From Microbacterium sp. Root166 (GTDB taxonomy: Bacteria; Actinomycetota; Actinomycetes; Actinomycetales; Microbacteriaceae): DNA of 64,000 nucleotides. The notes under the pieces are model-generated. The model saw only the letters and a list, made by a program, of their open reading frames with translations, ran no database searches and had not been told where the DNA came from. Numbering within the stretch: the first letter of the stretch is position 1; the number at the start of each line of letters is the position of its first letter. The stretch lies in contig NZ_LMGL01000003.1 in NCBI RefSeq assembly GCF_001427145.1, positions 124,001 to 188,000 on the forward strand. Direction: 5' to 3'. Position numbers and translations under genes: made by a program. Below, piece by piece: positions 1 through 8,912 of the stretch.

Positions 1-112
1 GAAGTTCGTTCGGTGCAGTATCTCAGGCGGCGGTGACGCCGTCTTGAGGGTCAACGCCGATCCGTCCCGGATTGGTCCCGGGAACCTGGAAGCGCGGTGT
101 GAGTTTCGGCCC

Positions 113-1075
113 TCAGGCGTGAGCGGAATCGGGCGCGTTCGCGACGGCGAGGCGTGCGAGCGCGGAGAGGTCGTCGGCGCGCAGTCCCGGCCACCCGTGC
201 AGCCGCGGCATCCATTCGGCCGGCAGCGCCGATGCGCCCCAGCTCGCGCCCGCGAGCGACCCGGCGATCGCGGCCACGGTATCGGTGTCGTTGCCGCCGC
301 GGACCGCCCGCTCGAGGGCGACGGCGAGCGAGACCGCGCCGATCGTCGCGGCGAGCGCGCCCTGGAACGCCCGGACGATCCAGCCGTTGTCCTTCGCGAA
401 GTCCCGCGGGTGCGCGCCCGGTTCGAGCGCTTCGTCGATCAGATCCGCCCAGCGTTCGCGGCGCTCGACCGGGAGCCAGGGCAGCTGGGCGCGGACATCG
501 ACCGCACCGGTGAGGATCGCGTGACGGATCGCGAGGCACCACAGGGCGCAGGCGTCGGCGTTGTCCTGCTCCCAGTGGGTGAGGCGAGCCACGCGGCCGG
601 CCGCTGCGGCGAGGTCGGCCGCGTCGCGCGTCAGGTAGCCGAGCGCGAGCGGTCCGGTGCGCATGAGCGAGCCGTTTCCGCCGCTGCGTCCGCTGCGGTC
701 GTGCACCGCACGGGATGCCGCGACCGCGGCTTCCTCGGAGGCGTCGGCGTCGAGCATCCCGAGCACGGCGCGCGTCTGGCTGCCGACGTCCAGGGCGTCG
801 CGCGCCCACTCCCGCCACTCCGCGACGATCCGCGCGAGAACTGCGGGGTCCTCGAAGGAGTCGCCGCGGCTGAGGGCCTGCAGGATCGGCACCGCCATGC
901 TCGTGTCGTCGGTCCACTCGCCGACGGCGTGCCCGAAGTGCCCCCGCCCGAACTTCACCTCCGTGTCGTCGCTGAGCGACGGCCCGAACTCGTACTGCGA
1001 GCCGAGCGCGTCGCCGGCGGCCGACGCCACGACAGCGCCGACGGCGCGATCCAGCTGGACGGCAGTGAGGGTCAT
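113..1075 (-). CDS. ADP-ribosylglycohydrolase family protein
   Basis: Likely removes ADP-ribose from a protein or small molecule through a binuclear magnesium site (DraG/ARH fold). The 320-residue translation has the family landmarks in order: GDALGSQYEFG at about residues 21-31, DDTSM at 56-60, and GGNDTDTVAAIAG near residue 260; the Asp clusters are the expected metal ligands. I chose the ATG at 1075 because GAAGGAG lies just upstream and the longer frame only adds Arg-rich sequence. It is cytoplasmic, with no signal peptide or membrane segment. It stands alone, so the substrate cannot be inferred. The 112 bases before it to the window edge show no gene I can support. Confidence 0.88.
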   Translation of the reverse strand: MTLTAVQLDRAVGAVVASAAGDALGSQYEFGPSLSDDTEVKFGRGHFGHAVGEWTDDTSMAVPILQALSRGDSFEDPAVLARIVAEWREWARDALDVGSQTRAVLGMLDADASEEAAVAASRAVHDRSGRSGGNGSLMRTGPLALGYLTRDAADLAAAAGRVARLTHWEQDNADACALWCLAIRHAILTGAVDVRAQLPWLPVERRERWADLIDEALEPGAHPRDFAKDNGWIVRAFQGALAATIGAVSLAVALERAVRGGNDTDTVAAIAGSLAGASWGASALPAEWMPRLHGWPGLRADDLSALARLAVANAPDSAHA

Positions 1076-1179
1076 ACGGCTCCTTCGACCGGGGTTCCGA
1101 GTCTCGCGGTTCGCCCGAGAGACGGCGATGCGCCGCGCCCGAGCCCTGAGGACTCGCGCGCGGCGCATCGGAGAAGCGA

Positions 1180-2421
1180 CTACATCAGGCCGGGGAAGGC
1201 CTCGTAGGTCGTGTCCGCCGGAAGCGGCTCCCAGAACATGACCTCGAACTGCACCTTCGAGCCGTCGGCGGGCAGGCGGTCGACGTACCCCGACTGGGCG
1301 CCGATGATGGCGCCTGCGCCGTTGCGCGCCACGACGACGACCTCGACGTACTCCTGATCGGTGTCGAACGTTCCGCTCACGGTGCCGCGGACGGTGGTGT
1401 AGTACTCGTCCGTCGTCGGGGTGATGCCCTCGACCGTGAACGTTCCGGTCTCGGATGCCGGCGACGACGTGGCGTCGATCGCCTCGGGGAGCAGGACCGA
1501 GAGCTCGGAGATCTCACCGGCGCCGACGTCAAGGAACGAACCCGTGACGGCGGTGGCACCCGACAGGAGGGTGCGGTACGTGCTCGACGTGTCGAGGATG
1601 GTGCCCTCGGCATCGAGCGCCTCGACGCTGATCTCGGCGAAATCGAAGATGTAGTCGGCGTTGGGGTTGTCGAGGATGATGACGTACCACCACGTGTCGC
1701 CGCCGGCCTCCGAACGGCCGAACGAGGCCTCGACGACCTCGAGGTCCTCGCGAGCGCCTGCGGGCTCGTCGTCGGCGTTGTCAGCCGGCGCGGAGTCGCT
1801 GCTCCCGCCGGTGCCGCCGATCTCGTCGACCGTGGCCTGGTCCCAGGCGGCCTGGCCCATCAGGCCGATCGAGACGAACGTCATGACGAGCGAGACGATC
1901 CAGCCGACGACCGAGACGATCACGGCCGCGATGCTGAAGCCCTTGCCGCCGTGCTTCTTGCTGATGAGCGCGATGAGGCCGACGATGAAGCCGGCGAGGA
2001 GGAGCAGGCCGGAGAACCACGTCACGAACGGGATGAACGCGAGGATCGCGCCGACGCCGGCGAGGACCAGCGCGATGATCGCGAGGGTCTTGGCGCGGCC
2101 GTCCGCAGGCGGCGCCATGGTCGGCGCCGCGCCGTAGGCGGGAGCACCATAGGCCGGGGCACCGTAGGCGGGAGCGCCGTACGCCGTCGGCGCACCGGGG
2201 TACGCAGCCTCGGCCGGGGCGCCGTACGGCGTGGCCGGCGGGTACGTTGCGTCGGGGACAGGGGCGGCGGGGTAGGTCGCGCCCGCGGCCGGGTACGCGG
2301 CCTCCGGTGCCGGTGCAGCGGGGTAGGCGGGCTCGGCGCCTTCGGGCGCCTGGGGAGCCGGCGGCACCTGGGGATCGACGGGCGAATCTTCGGGGGTGCC
2401 GGGGGGAGGGGGAGTGGACAT
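1180..2421 (-). CDS. DUF4190-like membrane protein with Pro/Ala/Tyr repeats
   Basis: Role unknown. The 413-residue protein has a disordered N-terminus (residues 1-108) with many short repeats of the types AAYPAAP and YGAPA, then three hydrophobic segments at about 113-130, 133-152 and 162-185 separated by ISKKHGGKG (DUF4190-like), and an acidic linker leading to a C-terminal extracellular-looking domain that resembles FxLYD-type beta domains. The ATG at 2421 is preceded by AGGAGATCC, a good ribosome binding site; the longer reading frame upstream is Arg-rich and not credible. Such repeat-fronted DUF4190 proteins are common single genes in Microbacteriaceae. The family assignment of the C-terminal domain is my inference from hydrophobic pattern and length. 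Confidence 0.8.
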   Translation of the reverse strand: MSTPPPPGTPEDSPVDPQVPPAPQAPEGAEPAYPAAPAPEAAYPAAGATYPAAPVPDATYPPATPYGAPAEAAYPGAPTAYGAPAYGAPAYGAPAYGAAPTMAPPADGRAKTLAIIALVLAGVGAILAFIPFVTWFSGLLLLAGFIVGLIALISKKHGGKGFSIAAVIVSVVGWIVSLVMTFVSIGLMGQAAWDQATVDEIGGTGGSSDSAPADNADDEPAGAREDLEVVEASFGRSEAGGDTWWYVIILDNPNADYIFDFAEISVEALDAEGTILDTSSTYRTLLSGATAVTGSFLDVGAGEISELSVLLPEAIDATSSPASETGTFTVEGITPTTDEYYTTVRGTVSGTFDTDQEYVEVVVVARNGAGAIIGAQSGYVDRLPADGSKVQFEVMFWEPLPADTTYEAFPGLM

Positions 2422-2686
2422 GGATCTCCTCTGTCGTCGTGCGTGCGAGCGCCGATCTGCCGCGCGAGATCTCTCGAGCGGTGCGCCGGGCGGGCCCAGG
2501 TCGGCGAACTGTTCGCGTGCACCAGCACCCCGCCTCGATCGGTGTGAGCCGACCGGACTGCGGGCGCCGTGTCGACGCGTCCCCCGAGCCGGCGTCATGC
2601 CGGCAATGAGAAGTTTATGAGAACCGATCGACATCGCGCGCTCTGTTGCGAGCCGCGACGTCGCAGGGGCGGCCTATTCTGAACCG

Positions 2687-3394
2687 ATGGCCGCCGATCC
2701 GACCACGATGAGCGCCCGGGCCCAGCTCGCCGCGGTGGCCGAGGCCGCGGCATCCGCTCCCGAGGACTTCGCGGCGTTCGCCGGTCTCTCCGCCCCCGCC
2801 GACTCGCGCGCCGCGGCCGTGCTGATCCTCTTCGGCGTGCTCGACTCGCTGCCGAGCGCGCACGACGCCGGTACCGCGGTCTCGCGGGATCTCGACGTGC
2901 TGCTTCTTGCCCGTGCGGCGACGCTGCGGTCGCATCCCGGGCAGGTCGCATTTCCCGGCGGGCGGGTCGATCCCGACGACGAGGGTCCCGTCGCCGCTGC
3001 GCTTCGCGAGGCCGAGGAGGAGACCGGCCTCGACCCGTCCGGCGTCGAGGTCCTCGGAACGCTCGAGGAGATCCCGCTCTCGGGTTCGCTGCACCTCGTG
3101 ACTCCGGTGCTCGCCTGGTGGCGGCATCCGTCTCCCGTCCGTGTGGTCGACGTGGCCGAGTCCGCCGATGTGTTCCGGGCGCCGGTGGCCGACCTGCTCG
3201 ACCCTGCGAACCGCGGGGTGACGGTCATCCGCCGGGGGAGCAGGGAGTGGCGCGGGCCCGGGTTCGTGGTGCCGCACGCGGGGGGCGAGCACATCGTCTG
3301 GGGGTTCACCGGGATGCTGCTCGACGGCCTCTTCGACCGGCTCGGCTGGACGGAGCCGTGGGATGAGAGGCGCGAGCTGCCCTTCGAGCCGTAG
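2687..3394 (+). CDS. Nudix hydrolase, CoA pyrophosphatase type
   Basis: Probably hydrolyses the pyrophosphate bond of coenzyme A or acyl-CoA. The 235-residue protein shows RSHPGQVAFPGG at residues 81-92, the signature preceding the Nudix box in CoA-type (NudL/YeaB) members, and then REAEEETGL at about 107-115, the metal-binding core of the Nudix motif. The ATG start fits the conserved region. It is divergent from the preceding membrane protein gene and only 9 bases ahead of the next gene on the same strand, so the two may be co-transcribed. The exact substrate is inferred from the motif, not shown. Confidence 0.85.
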   Translation: MAADPTTMSARAQLAAVAEAAASAPEDFAAFAGLSAPADSRAAAVLILFGVLDSLPSAHDAGTAVSRDLDVLLLARAATLRSHPGQVAFPGGRVDPDDEGPVAAALREAEEETGLDPSGVEVLGTLEEIPLSGSLHLVTPVLAWWRHPSPVRVVDVAESADVFRAPVADLLDPANRGVTVIRRGSREWRGPGFVVPHAGGEHIVWGFTGMLLDGLFDRLGWTEPWDERRELPFEP

Positions 3395-3403
3395 CCTCGT
3401 CCC

Positions 3404-4492
3404 GTGACTCCGACCCCGCACCGGCTCACCCTCGACCAGGCTCGGCGCATCATCGTGCGCGCGCAGCTGCTCGACGCGGAGCGCCCGGGCGATGTGGTGG
3501 AGGTGGCCGAGCAGCTCGGCTACATCAAGATCGATCCGACGGCGACGATCGCGCCGTGCGAGCAGACGGTGCTGTGGTCTCGGATCGGGTGGTCATACGA
3601 GGCCGGTCAGCTGCGCAAGGCCGTCGAGATGGACCGGCTGCTGTTCGAGTTCGACGGCGCCTTCCGGCCGATGAGCCTGCTGCCGCTCATGCTCCCCGCG
3701 ATGCGCTCGTGGCCGCGCCGCGAGAGCAGCCGGCAGTGGCTCGAGGCGAACGATCGGTTCCGGGTCGATGTGCTCGCCCGGCTCCGAGCCGAGGGGCCTC
3801 TTCTGGCCAGCGAGATCCCCGACACCGCTCAGGTCGACCGTGCTCCCGACGGCTGGTCCGGCAAGAACCAGGTGCCGCACATGCTCGACTTCCTCGCCAG
3901 ACGCGGCGAGGTCGCCATCGTGGGCCGCGAGGGCCGCCACCGTCGCTGGGATCTCGCCGAGCGCGTCTACCCGGCGGATCTGCCGGAGTACGACGAGGCA
4001 GAGGCCCGCGGTCTGCTCGAAGATCGGCGACTCCAGGCCGCCGGCATCGCGAAGCAGAAGTCGCCGTGGACCGGGAACGGCACGGCGGGCGAGCCCGCGA
4101 CCGTCGAATGCAGCAAGTGGACGTTCCGCGTCGATCCGGCCGCGCTGGCGGCGCTCGACGAGGACGACGGTGGTCGTGTCGCGCTCCTCAACCCGTACGA
4201 CAGCGTCCTGTTCGACCGTCCGCGTCTGGCCGAGGTGTTCGAGTTCGAGTACGTGCTCGAGCAGTTCAAGCCCGCCGCGCAGCGGGTCTACGGATACTTC
4301 GCGCACCCGATCCTGCTGGGCGACCGCTTCATCGGGATGCTCGATGCCGAGGTCGACAAGAAGAACGAGGTGCTGCGCGTCAACGCGCTCCACGAGTTCC
4401 TGCCGTTCGAGCCCGAGGAGACCGACATGGTGCGCGCCGAGATCACCGACCTCGGCGAATGGCTCGGGATGCCGGTGACCGGCCTCCCGTGA
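3404..4492 (+). CDS. Winged-helix protein of the YcaQ/AlkZ-like (DUF1006) family
   Basis: Members of this family are DNA glycosylases acting on interstrand cross-links or bulky alkylated bases, built from three tandem winged-helix domains. The 362-residue protein begins with LTLDQARRIIVRAQ and continues LGYIKIDPTATIAP, then LWSRIG, matching the family's N-terminal block. The position occupied by the Q-x-D/Q-x-Q catalytic motif in characterised members reads K-I-D here, so activity may differ. It starts at a GTG 9 bases after the Nudix stop. A repair role is an inference from family; it could be a non-catalytic DNA-binding paralogue. Confidence 0.75.
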   Translation: MTPTPHRLTLDQARRIIVRAQLLDAERPGDVVEVAEQLGYIKIDPTATIAPCEQTVLWSRIGWSYEAGQLRKAVEMDRLLFEFDGAFRPMSLLPLMLPAMRSWPRRESSRQWLEANDRFRVDVLARLRAEGPLLASEIPDTAQVDRAPDGWSGKNQVPHMLDFLARRGEVAIVGREGRHRRWDLAERVYPADLPEYDEAEARGLLEDRRLQAAGIAKQKSPWTGNGTAGEPATVECSKWTFRVDPAALAALDEDDGGRVALLNPYDSVLFDRPRLAEVFEFEYVLEQFKPAAQRVYGYFAHPILLGDRFIGMLDAEVDKKNEVLRVNALHEFLPFEPEETDMVRAEITDLGEWLGMPVTGLP

Positions 4493-4504
4493 ACCGGAAC
4501 GGCG

Positions 4505-5533
4505 TCAGGCGCGCGTGCCGGTCCAGCCGAGCGCGGGCGCGACGTGCGTCGCGAACGCCTCGATGACGCGCAGATTGAACTCCACGCCGAGCTGGCTGGG
4601 GATCGTGAGCATCAGCGTGTCGGCGGAGGCGATCGCCGCATCGTCCTTCAGCTGCTCGATGAGTTCGTCCGGCTCGGCCGCGTAGGTCTTGCCGAAGGTC
4701 GAGCGCATGCCGTCGATGATCCCGATCTGATCGCCGTCCTGCCGTCCACCGAAGTACATGTGATCCTCGGCGGTCATGAGGGGGAAGATCGAGCGGCTCA
4801 CCGAGACGCGCGGCTCGCCCGCATGCCCGGCCGCTCGCCACGCGGCGCGGAACGCGTCGATCTGCTCCGCCTGCAGGATGTCGAACGGGCGACCGTCTGC
4901 CGAGGTCAACAGGGTCGACGACATCAGGTTCACGCCGATCGTGCCCGCCCACTCGGCCGAATCGCGGTTGCCTGCACCCCACCAGATCCGCGAGCGCAGC
5001 CCGGGGGAGTGCGGCTCGATCCGTTGCATCCCGGTGCCGCCGCCGAACGGGGACGCGGCATCCCTCTCCGCCAGGCCCTCACCCTCGACGGCCCGGAGGA
5101 ACAGGTCGAAGTGCTCGCGGGCGAGGTCCGCTCCGCGTGGATCGGCCGATCCGGTGTAGCCGAAGGCCTCGTAGCCGCGGACGACGGTCTCGGGTGAACC
5201 GCGGCTCACCCCGAGTGCAAGCCGCCCGCCGGAGATGAGATCGACGGATGCCGCTTCCTCCGCGAGATACAGCGGGTTCTCGTAGCGCATGTCGATGACG
5301 CCGGTGCCCACCTCGATGCGCTCGGTCTTCGCGGCGATCGCGGCCAGGAGGGGCATCGGAGAGGACTGCTGGCGGGCGAAGTGGTGCACCCGGAAGTACG
5401 CGCCGTCGACGCCGAGGTCGTCCATACCCTGGGCGAGGTCGATCGCCTGCAGCATCGAGTCGCCCGCGGTGAGCTGCCGACCGCCGCCGAGGGGGCCGTA
5501 GTGTCCGAAGGAGAGGGTTCCGAAGCGCTGCAT
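4505..5533 (-). CDS. LLM-class flavin-dependent oxidoreductase
   Basis: A luciferase-like monooxygenase homologue of 342 residues, expected to use reduced FMN or F420 on an unknown substrate in the cytoplasm. Features seen: RFGTLSFGHYGP at the start (first beta strand of the TIM barrel), HHFARQQSSPMPLLAAIAAKT, GTGVIDMRYENPLYLAEEAA, and SGGRLALGVSRGSPE, all in family order. The reading frame is open far upstream, but only the ATG at 5533 begins at the conserved first strand; there is no clear Shine-Dalgarno, so a leaderless transcript is possible. It is convergent with the YcaQ-like gene and divergent from the GNAT gene. Confidence 0.85.
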   Translation of the reverse strand: MQRFGTLSFGHYGPLGGGRQLTAGDSMLQAIDLAQGMDDLGVDGAYFRVHHFARQQSSPMPLLAAIAAKTERIEVGTGVIDMRYENPLYLAEEAASVDLISGGRLALGVSRGSPETVVRGYEAFGYTGSADPRGADLAREHFDLFLRAVEGEGLAERDAASPFGGGTGMQRIEPHSPGLRSRIWWGAGNRDSAEWAGTIGVNLMSSTLLTSADGRPFDILQAEQIDAFRAAWRAAGHAGEPRVSVSRSIFPLMTAEDHMYFGGRQDGDQIGIIDGMRSTFGKTYAAEPDELIEQLKDDAAIASADTLMLTIPSQLGVEFNLRVIEAFATHVAPALGWTGTRA

Positions 5534-5621
5534 GTCGACTGCAACGGTACGCCCGCGGCATCCATTCCGGTGAATAGATGGATTCGTCCGCCGTGTCCGT
5601 CCTGCATGCCACACTCGCTGC

Positions 5622-6107
5622 ATGACCGCGATCGACATCAGGCCGGCGACGCCCGCGGACACCGCGCGCATCGCCGAGGTGTGGGAGGGAGCGTGGCGCG
5701 ACGGCCATGTCGGGCACATTCCCGACGAACTGCTGGTCCATCGGCGGTCCGAGTCGTTCATCTCGCGCAGCGCCGCGATGATCGACCGCACCCGGGTGGC
5801 CGTGGTCGCCGGCACGATCGTAGGCTTCGTCACGCTCAAGGTCGACGAGATCGAGCAGCTGATGGTGGATGCCGCGGCGCGCGGCACCGGCGTGGCTCCC
5901 GCGCTGCTGAGCGACGGGGCGCGTCGCCTTCTCGCGGCCGGGCACGAGCAGCCCTGGCTCGCAGTCGTCACCGGCAACGCGCGGGCGAGGCACTTCTACG
6001 AGAGGGAGGGCTGGCGGGATGCCGGTCACCTCGACTACCAGGCGCCTGTCGAGGGCGGCACCGTCACGGTGTCGTGCCGGCGCTACGAACTGATCCTCGC
6101 GGGCTGA
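5622..6107 (+). CDS. GNAT family N-acetyltransferase
   Basis: A 161-residue single-domain acetyltransferase that should transfer an acetyl group from acetyl-CoA to an unknown amine. The acetyl-CoA pyrophosphate loop is visible as ARGTGVAPALL near residue 86, followed by the helix SDGARRLLAAGHEQPWLAV and the C-terminal motif NARARHFYEREGW typical of GNAT enzymes. The ATG fits the conserved start (ITA-type first strand: IDIRPATPADTARIAEV). It stands between a divergent flavoprotein gene and the nuclease gene; nothing in the context suggests the substrate. Confidence 0.88.
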   Translation: MTAIDIRPATPADTARIAEVWEGAWRDGHVGHIPDELLVHRRSESFISRSAAMIDRTRVAVVAGTIVGFVTLKVDEIEQLMVDAAARGTGVAPALLSDGARRLLAAGHEQPWLAVVTGNARARHFYEREGWRDAGHLDYQAPVEGGTVTVSCRRYELILAG

Positions 6108-6195
6108 TCCACTCGGCGTCCGATTACAAGGGCCTGACCCGTCGCCTCCCGTCGTGCCTACGATGGGCAGAGGCGAGCCGGAAGGAGCCGAGGCG

Positions 6196-6687
6196 ATGGT
6201 CCAGGTGCGAGTGGCAGGCGTGGCGCTCGACGCGTCGGGCCAGCACGTCGTCCTGCTCAAGCCCATCGACGAGATCCCGGGCGACGGGCAGGTCCTGCCG
6301 ATCTGGATCGGCCAGCTCGAAGCGACCTCGATCCTGGTCGCGATCGAGCGGGCGCCCGTTCCCCGCCCGCTCGCGCACGACCTCATGCGGTCCCTCCTCG
6401 GTGCGCTCGAGGGCGAGGTGACGAGGGTCGAGGTCACCCGCATCGATGACGGCACCTTCTACGCCGAGATCACGCTGGTCACGGCATCCGGGGTCAAAGT
6501 CGTCGATGCGCGTCCGTCGGATGCCGTCGCCCTGGCCTCGCGCGTCGGGGCGGGCATCTGGGTCGCCGACGCGGTCATCGCCGAGGCGGGTGTGCCCGAC
6601 GTGCTCACCGAGGTGGACGCGGCGGAGCGGCTGGACGAGTTCAAGCGCTTCCTCGACGACGTGGAACCCGAGGACTTCGAAGCCTGA
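6196..6687 (+). CDS. Bifunctional nuclease family protein (DUF151)
   Basis: A 163-residue DUF151/bifunctional nuclease domain protein, a family reported to have RNase and DNase activity in plants and widespread but poorly understood in bacteria. Visible hallmarks: LPIWIGQLEATSI at about residues 35-47, RPLAHDLMRSLL at about 57-68, and DARPSDAVALASR at about 108-120. The ATG at 6196 is preceded by GGAAGGAG at good spacing; the upstream ATG in the same frame gives a poorly conserved tail. The acidic C-terminus (EPEDFEA) is typical. No MerR partner gene is adjacent, unlike in many actinobacteria. Confidence 0.88.
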   Translation: MVQVRVAGVALDASGQHVVLLKPIDEIPGDGQVLPIWIGQLEATSILVAIERAPVPRPLAHDLMRSLLGALEGEVTRVEVTRIDDGTFYAEITLVTASGVKVVDARPSDAVALASRVGAGIWVADAVIAEAGVPDVLTEVDAAERLDEFKRFLDDVEPEDFEA

Positions 6688-6696
6688 GAGCTCGTA

Positions 6697-7488
6697 CTAC
6701 ATCCGGGCGTAGCGGGCCCTGGCCAGGCAGAACAGCCCGTAGATGATCAGGCCTGCGCCGACGATCCAGAGGATCACCGTTCCGAACGGAAGCTCGGCGA
6801 GGGCATGCAGGGCGTCGTCCAGTCCGCCGGCGGACTCGGCGTCGTGGGTCACCGAGGCGGCCACGAAGAGGACGCCCGTCACGGCGACGGCGATGCCCTT
6901 CGCGACGTAGCCGACGACTCCGAAGGCGACGATGCCGCGTCCGGCGTTGCCGGCGGGGAGGTCGAGGTGCTTCTCGAAGCCCTTGGTGAAACCCCGGATG
7001 ATGAACGCGATCCCGATCGCGGCCACGATCACGCCGATCGCTGCGAGGAGGAAGACTCCGCCGGGCGTCGCCAGCAGCTGAGCGCTGAGCGTGGAGTCGG
7101 AGCCGGAGCGTGCGCGGAGGACGGTCGCGATCGCGGTGCCGGCCAGGGCGAGATACGCCAGCGCGGTGCCGAGATACTTCACGCGGTAGCCCCACTTCCG
7201 CTTCGCGTCGGCATCCTGCTCGAGGATGGCCTCAGCGATCTGCCAGGCCGCCAGCGCGATGAGTCCGGCGGCGATGACCCAGAGCAGCACCACGCCGAGC
7301 GGTGTCTGCCGGATCTGCTCCATGGCGGCGTCCTGATCGGCGTCGCCGGCTGCGCCCCCCGAGATCGAGATGGCGATGGCGCCGATGACGCCGTGCACCA
7401 CCCCGAGCACGACGAAGCCGATTCGTGCGAGCGTGCGGAAGACGGTCGAGCGCTGTGCCGTTCGGGCGGCGGTGCGGGGTGTGGTCAC
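6697..7488 (-). CDS. DUF1206 membrane protein
   Basis: An integral membrane protein of unknown function with six predicted membrane helices arranged as three repeated pairs, the DUF1206 pattern. Each repeat contains a similar R-x-G-(F/Y)-x-x-x-G motif: FRTLARIGFVVLGVVHGVIG at the start, YRVKYLGTALAYLALAGTAI in the middle and IVAFGVVGYVAKGIAVAVTG in the last third. I chose the GTG at 7488 (translation begins VTTPRTAARTAQ) because related proteins start at this point; an ATG at 7521 is possible. It is convergent with the nuclease gene and divergent from the DUF305 gene. Confidence 0.82.
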   Translation of the reverse strand: MTTPRTAARTAQRSTVFRTLARIGFVVLGVVHGVIGAIAISISGGAAGDADQDAAMEQIRQTPLGVVLLWVIAAGLIALAAWQIAEAILEQDADAKRKWGYRVKYLGTALAYLALAGTAIATVLRARSGSDSTLSAQLLATPGGVFLLAAIGVIVAAIGIAFIIRGFTKGFEKHLDLPAGNAGRGIVAFGVVGYVAKGIAVAVTGVLFVAASVTHDAESAGGLDDALHALAELPFGTVILWIVGAGLIIYGLFCLARARYARM

Positions 7489-7585
7489 ACCCGAAGCGTA
7501 GCCACGCGATGCCTCGACCATGCGGCCCTTGACTTTTCGGCCGCGGTCGGCGGAGTGCGGGAATAGTTCCGTTCGGGTGCGGTTG

Positions 7586-7602
7586 ATACCCAGGGGGGGT
7601 AT
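7586..7602. promoter_or_regulatory. CsoR-like copper operator
   Basis: The 17-bp sequence is a perfect inverted repeat ATACCC-N5-GGGTAT. Short palindromes with TACCC/GGGTA arms around a G/C-rich centre are the known operator type for CsoR-family copper-sensing repressors. It lies 26 bases before the ATG of the DUF305 lipoprotein gene, where a bound repressor would block transcription. No csoR gene is visible in this window, so the regulator would be encoded elsewhere. Confidence 0.65.
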
Positions 7603-7628
7603 TATTTTCTCGACCGAAGGAGAATCCC

Positions 7629-8210
7629 ATGACCATGCGATCCGCGGCGATCGTCGCGCTCGGACTTGCCGTCACCCTCGCAATCACGAGCTGCGCGGGT
7701 TCGCCCGACACGGCCGGCGACATGTCGGGAATGGACCACGGTTCCACGTCCGCGACGGCGAACGACGCCGACGTCATGTTCGCCGCGATGATGATCGACC
7801 ATCACGCACAAGCCGTGGAGATGTCCGACCTCGTCCTCGAGAAGGAGGACGTCGATCCTCGCGTGACCGAACTCGCCGAGCAGATCAAGGCGGCCCAGCA
7901 GCCGGAGATCGAACTGCTGCAGGGCTGGCTCGAGGACTGGAATGCCGAGCCCGACGGCATGGCGGGCATGGGCCACGGCGACGGAATGATGACCGAAGGC
8001 GACATGAAGGCGTTGGAGGAGGCATCCGGAACGGACGCCTCCCGCCTCTTCCTCGAGCAGATGATCGAGCATCACGAGGGAGCGGTCGATATGGCTCAGA
8101 CGGAGGTCGACAACGGCAGGGATGCCGACGCCATCGCGCTCGCCGAAGAGATCATCGAGGCACAGACCGCCGAGATCGAAGCGATGCGGTCGCTGCTGCA
8201 GGAGGGATGA
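7629..8210 (+). CDS. DUF305 lipoprotein, probably copper related
   Basis: A 193-residue secreted lipoprotein: signal peptide at residues 1-22 with lipobox AITSC, then a spacer with Met/His-rich MSGMDHG. The mature part contains two copies of the DUF305 ferritin-like helical motif, FAAMMIDHHAQAVEMSDL and FLEQMIEHHEGAVDMAQ, each with an HH pair likely to bind metal. A strong GAAGGAG lies before the ATG, and a CsoR-like operator precedes it. The stop overlaps the next start as ATGA, so it is co-translated with the DUF4396 gene. DUF305 proteins commonly accompany copper resistance genes; the metal is inferred from the operator and from this pattern. Confidence 0.85.
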   Translation: MTMRSAAIVALGLAVTLAITSCAGSPDTAGDMSGMDHGSTSATANDADVMFAAMMIDHHAQAVEMSDLVLEKEDVDPRVTELAEQIKAAQQPEIELLQGWLEDWNAEPDGMAGMGHGDGMMTEGDMKALEEASGTDASRLFLEQMIEHHEGAVDMAQTEVDNGRDADAIALAEEIIEAQTAEIEAMRSLLQEG

Positions 8211-8890
8211 CGATGGAACACGAACATGCTTCCCACCACGGGCACGAAGCTCATCATGCTCACGGACACGGCCAGGCCGCGGCATCCCCTGGCAATCTGA
8301 ATCGGATGGCGGCCAGCGCCACCCTGCATTGCCTGACCGGGTGCGCGACCGGCGAGATCCTGGGCCTGATCATCGGGACGGCCGTCGGGCTCTCGACCGG
8401 ATGGACCATCGCGCTCGCGGTCACGCTCGCCTTCGTCTTCGGCTACACCCTCTCGACGCTGCCGCTCCTACGATCCGGGCTTGCCGTCGGGGCGGCGCTG
8501 AGCGTCGTTCTGGCGGCGGACACCCTGTCGATCGCCGTCATGGAGATCGTCGACAACGCCGTGATGGCGATGGTCCCCGGAGCAATGGAGGCCGGACTCG
8601 TCAACGTCGTCTTCTGGATCGGGATGATGATCGCGCTGACGGTCGCATTCTTCGCCGCGTACCCCGTGAATCGCGCCCTCCTCAAGCGAGGAAAGGGCCA
8701 CGCGCTGATCCACGGCCATCACGGCACTGCAGAGCCGACGGGTGCGCGCCGGTACATCCCGAACCTCTCGTCGGGACTGCTCGTCGGCGTCATCGTCAGC
8801 TTCATGCTCGGCGGTCTGCTCGTCGCGACGGCAGCCACGCTCGAAGGAACCGCAGCCGGCTCGCACAGCAGCGTCGAGCAGAGTCCTTGA
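8207..8890 (+). CDS. DUF4396 membrane protein with His-rich N-terminus
   Basis: A 227-residue membrane protein. The first 25 residues are extremely His-rich (for example HHGHEAHHAHGHG), suitable for metal binding on the cytoplasmic side. The DUF4396 core follows with the characteristic ASATLHCLTGCATGE, then four to five hydrophobic helices including a conserved FFAAYPVNRALLKRGKGHA and a cytoplasmic HGHHG stretch. Translation begins at the ATG overlapping the DUF305 stop. A role in copper handling or export is inferred from the operon and the His/Cys motifs; no transport function has been assigned to the domain to my knowledge. Confidence 0.82.
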   Translation: MTMEHEHASHHGHEAHHAHGHGQAAASPGNLNRMAASATLHCLTGCATGEILGLIIGTAVGLSTGWTIALAVTLAFVFGYTLSTLPLLRSGLAVGAALSVVLAADTLSIAVMEIVDNAVMAMVPGAMEAGLVNVVFWIGMMIALTVAFFAAYPVNRALLKRGKGHALIHGHHGTAEPTGARRYIPNLSSGLLVGVIVSFMLGGLLVATAATLEGTAAGSHSSVEQSP

Positions 8891-8912
8891 AAGCGGACCG
8901 CAGCCGATGCGC

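Noticed and set aside
7520..8206. Plus-strand extension in front of the DUF4396 gene
   Set aside because: It overlaps DUF305 in another frame; the ATGA overlap gives the true start.
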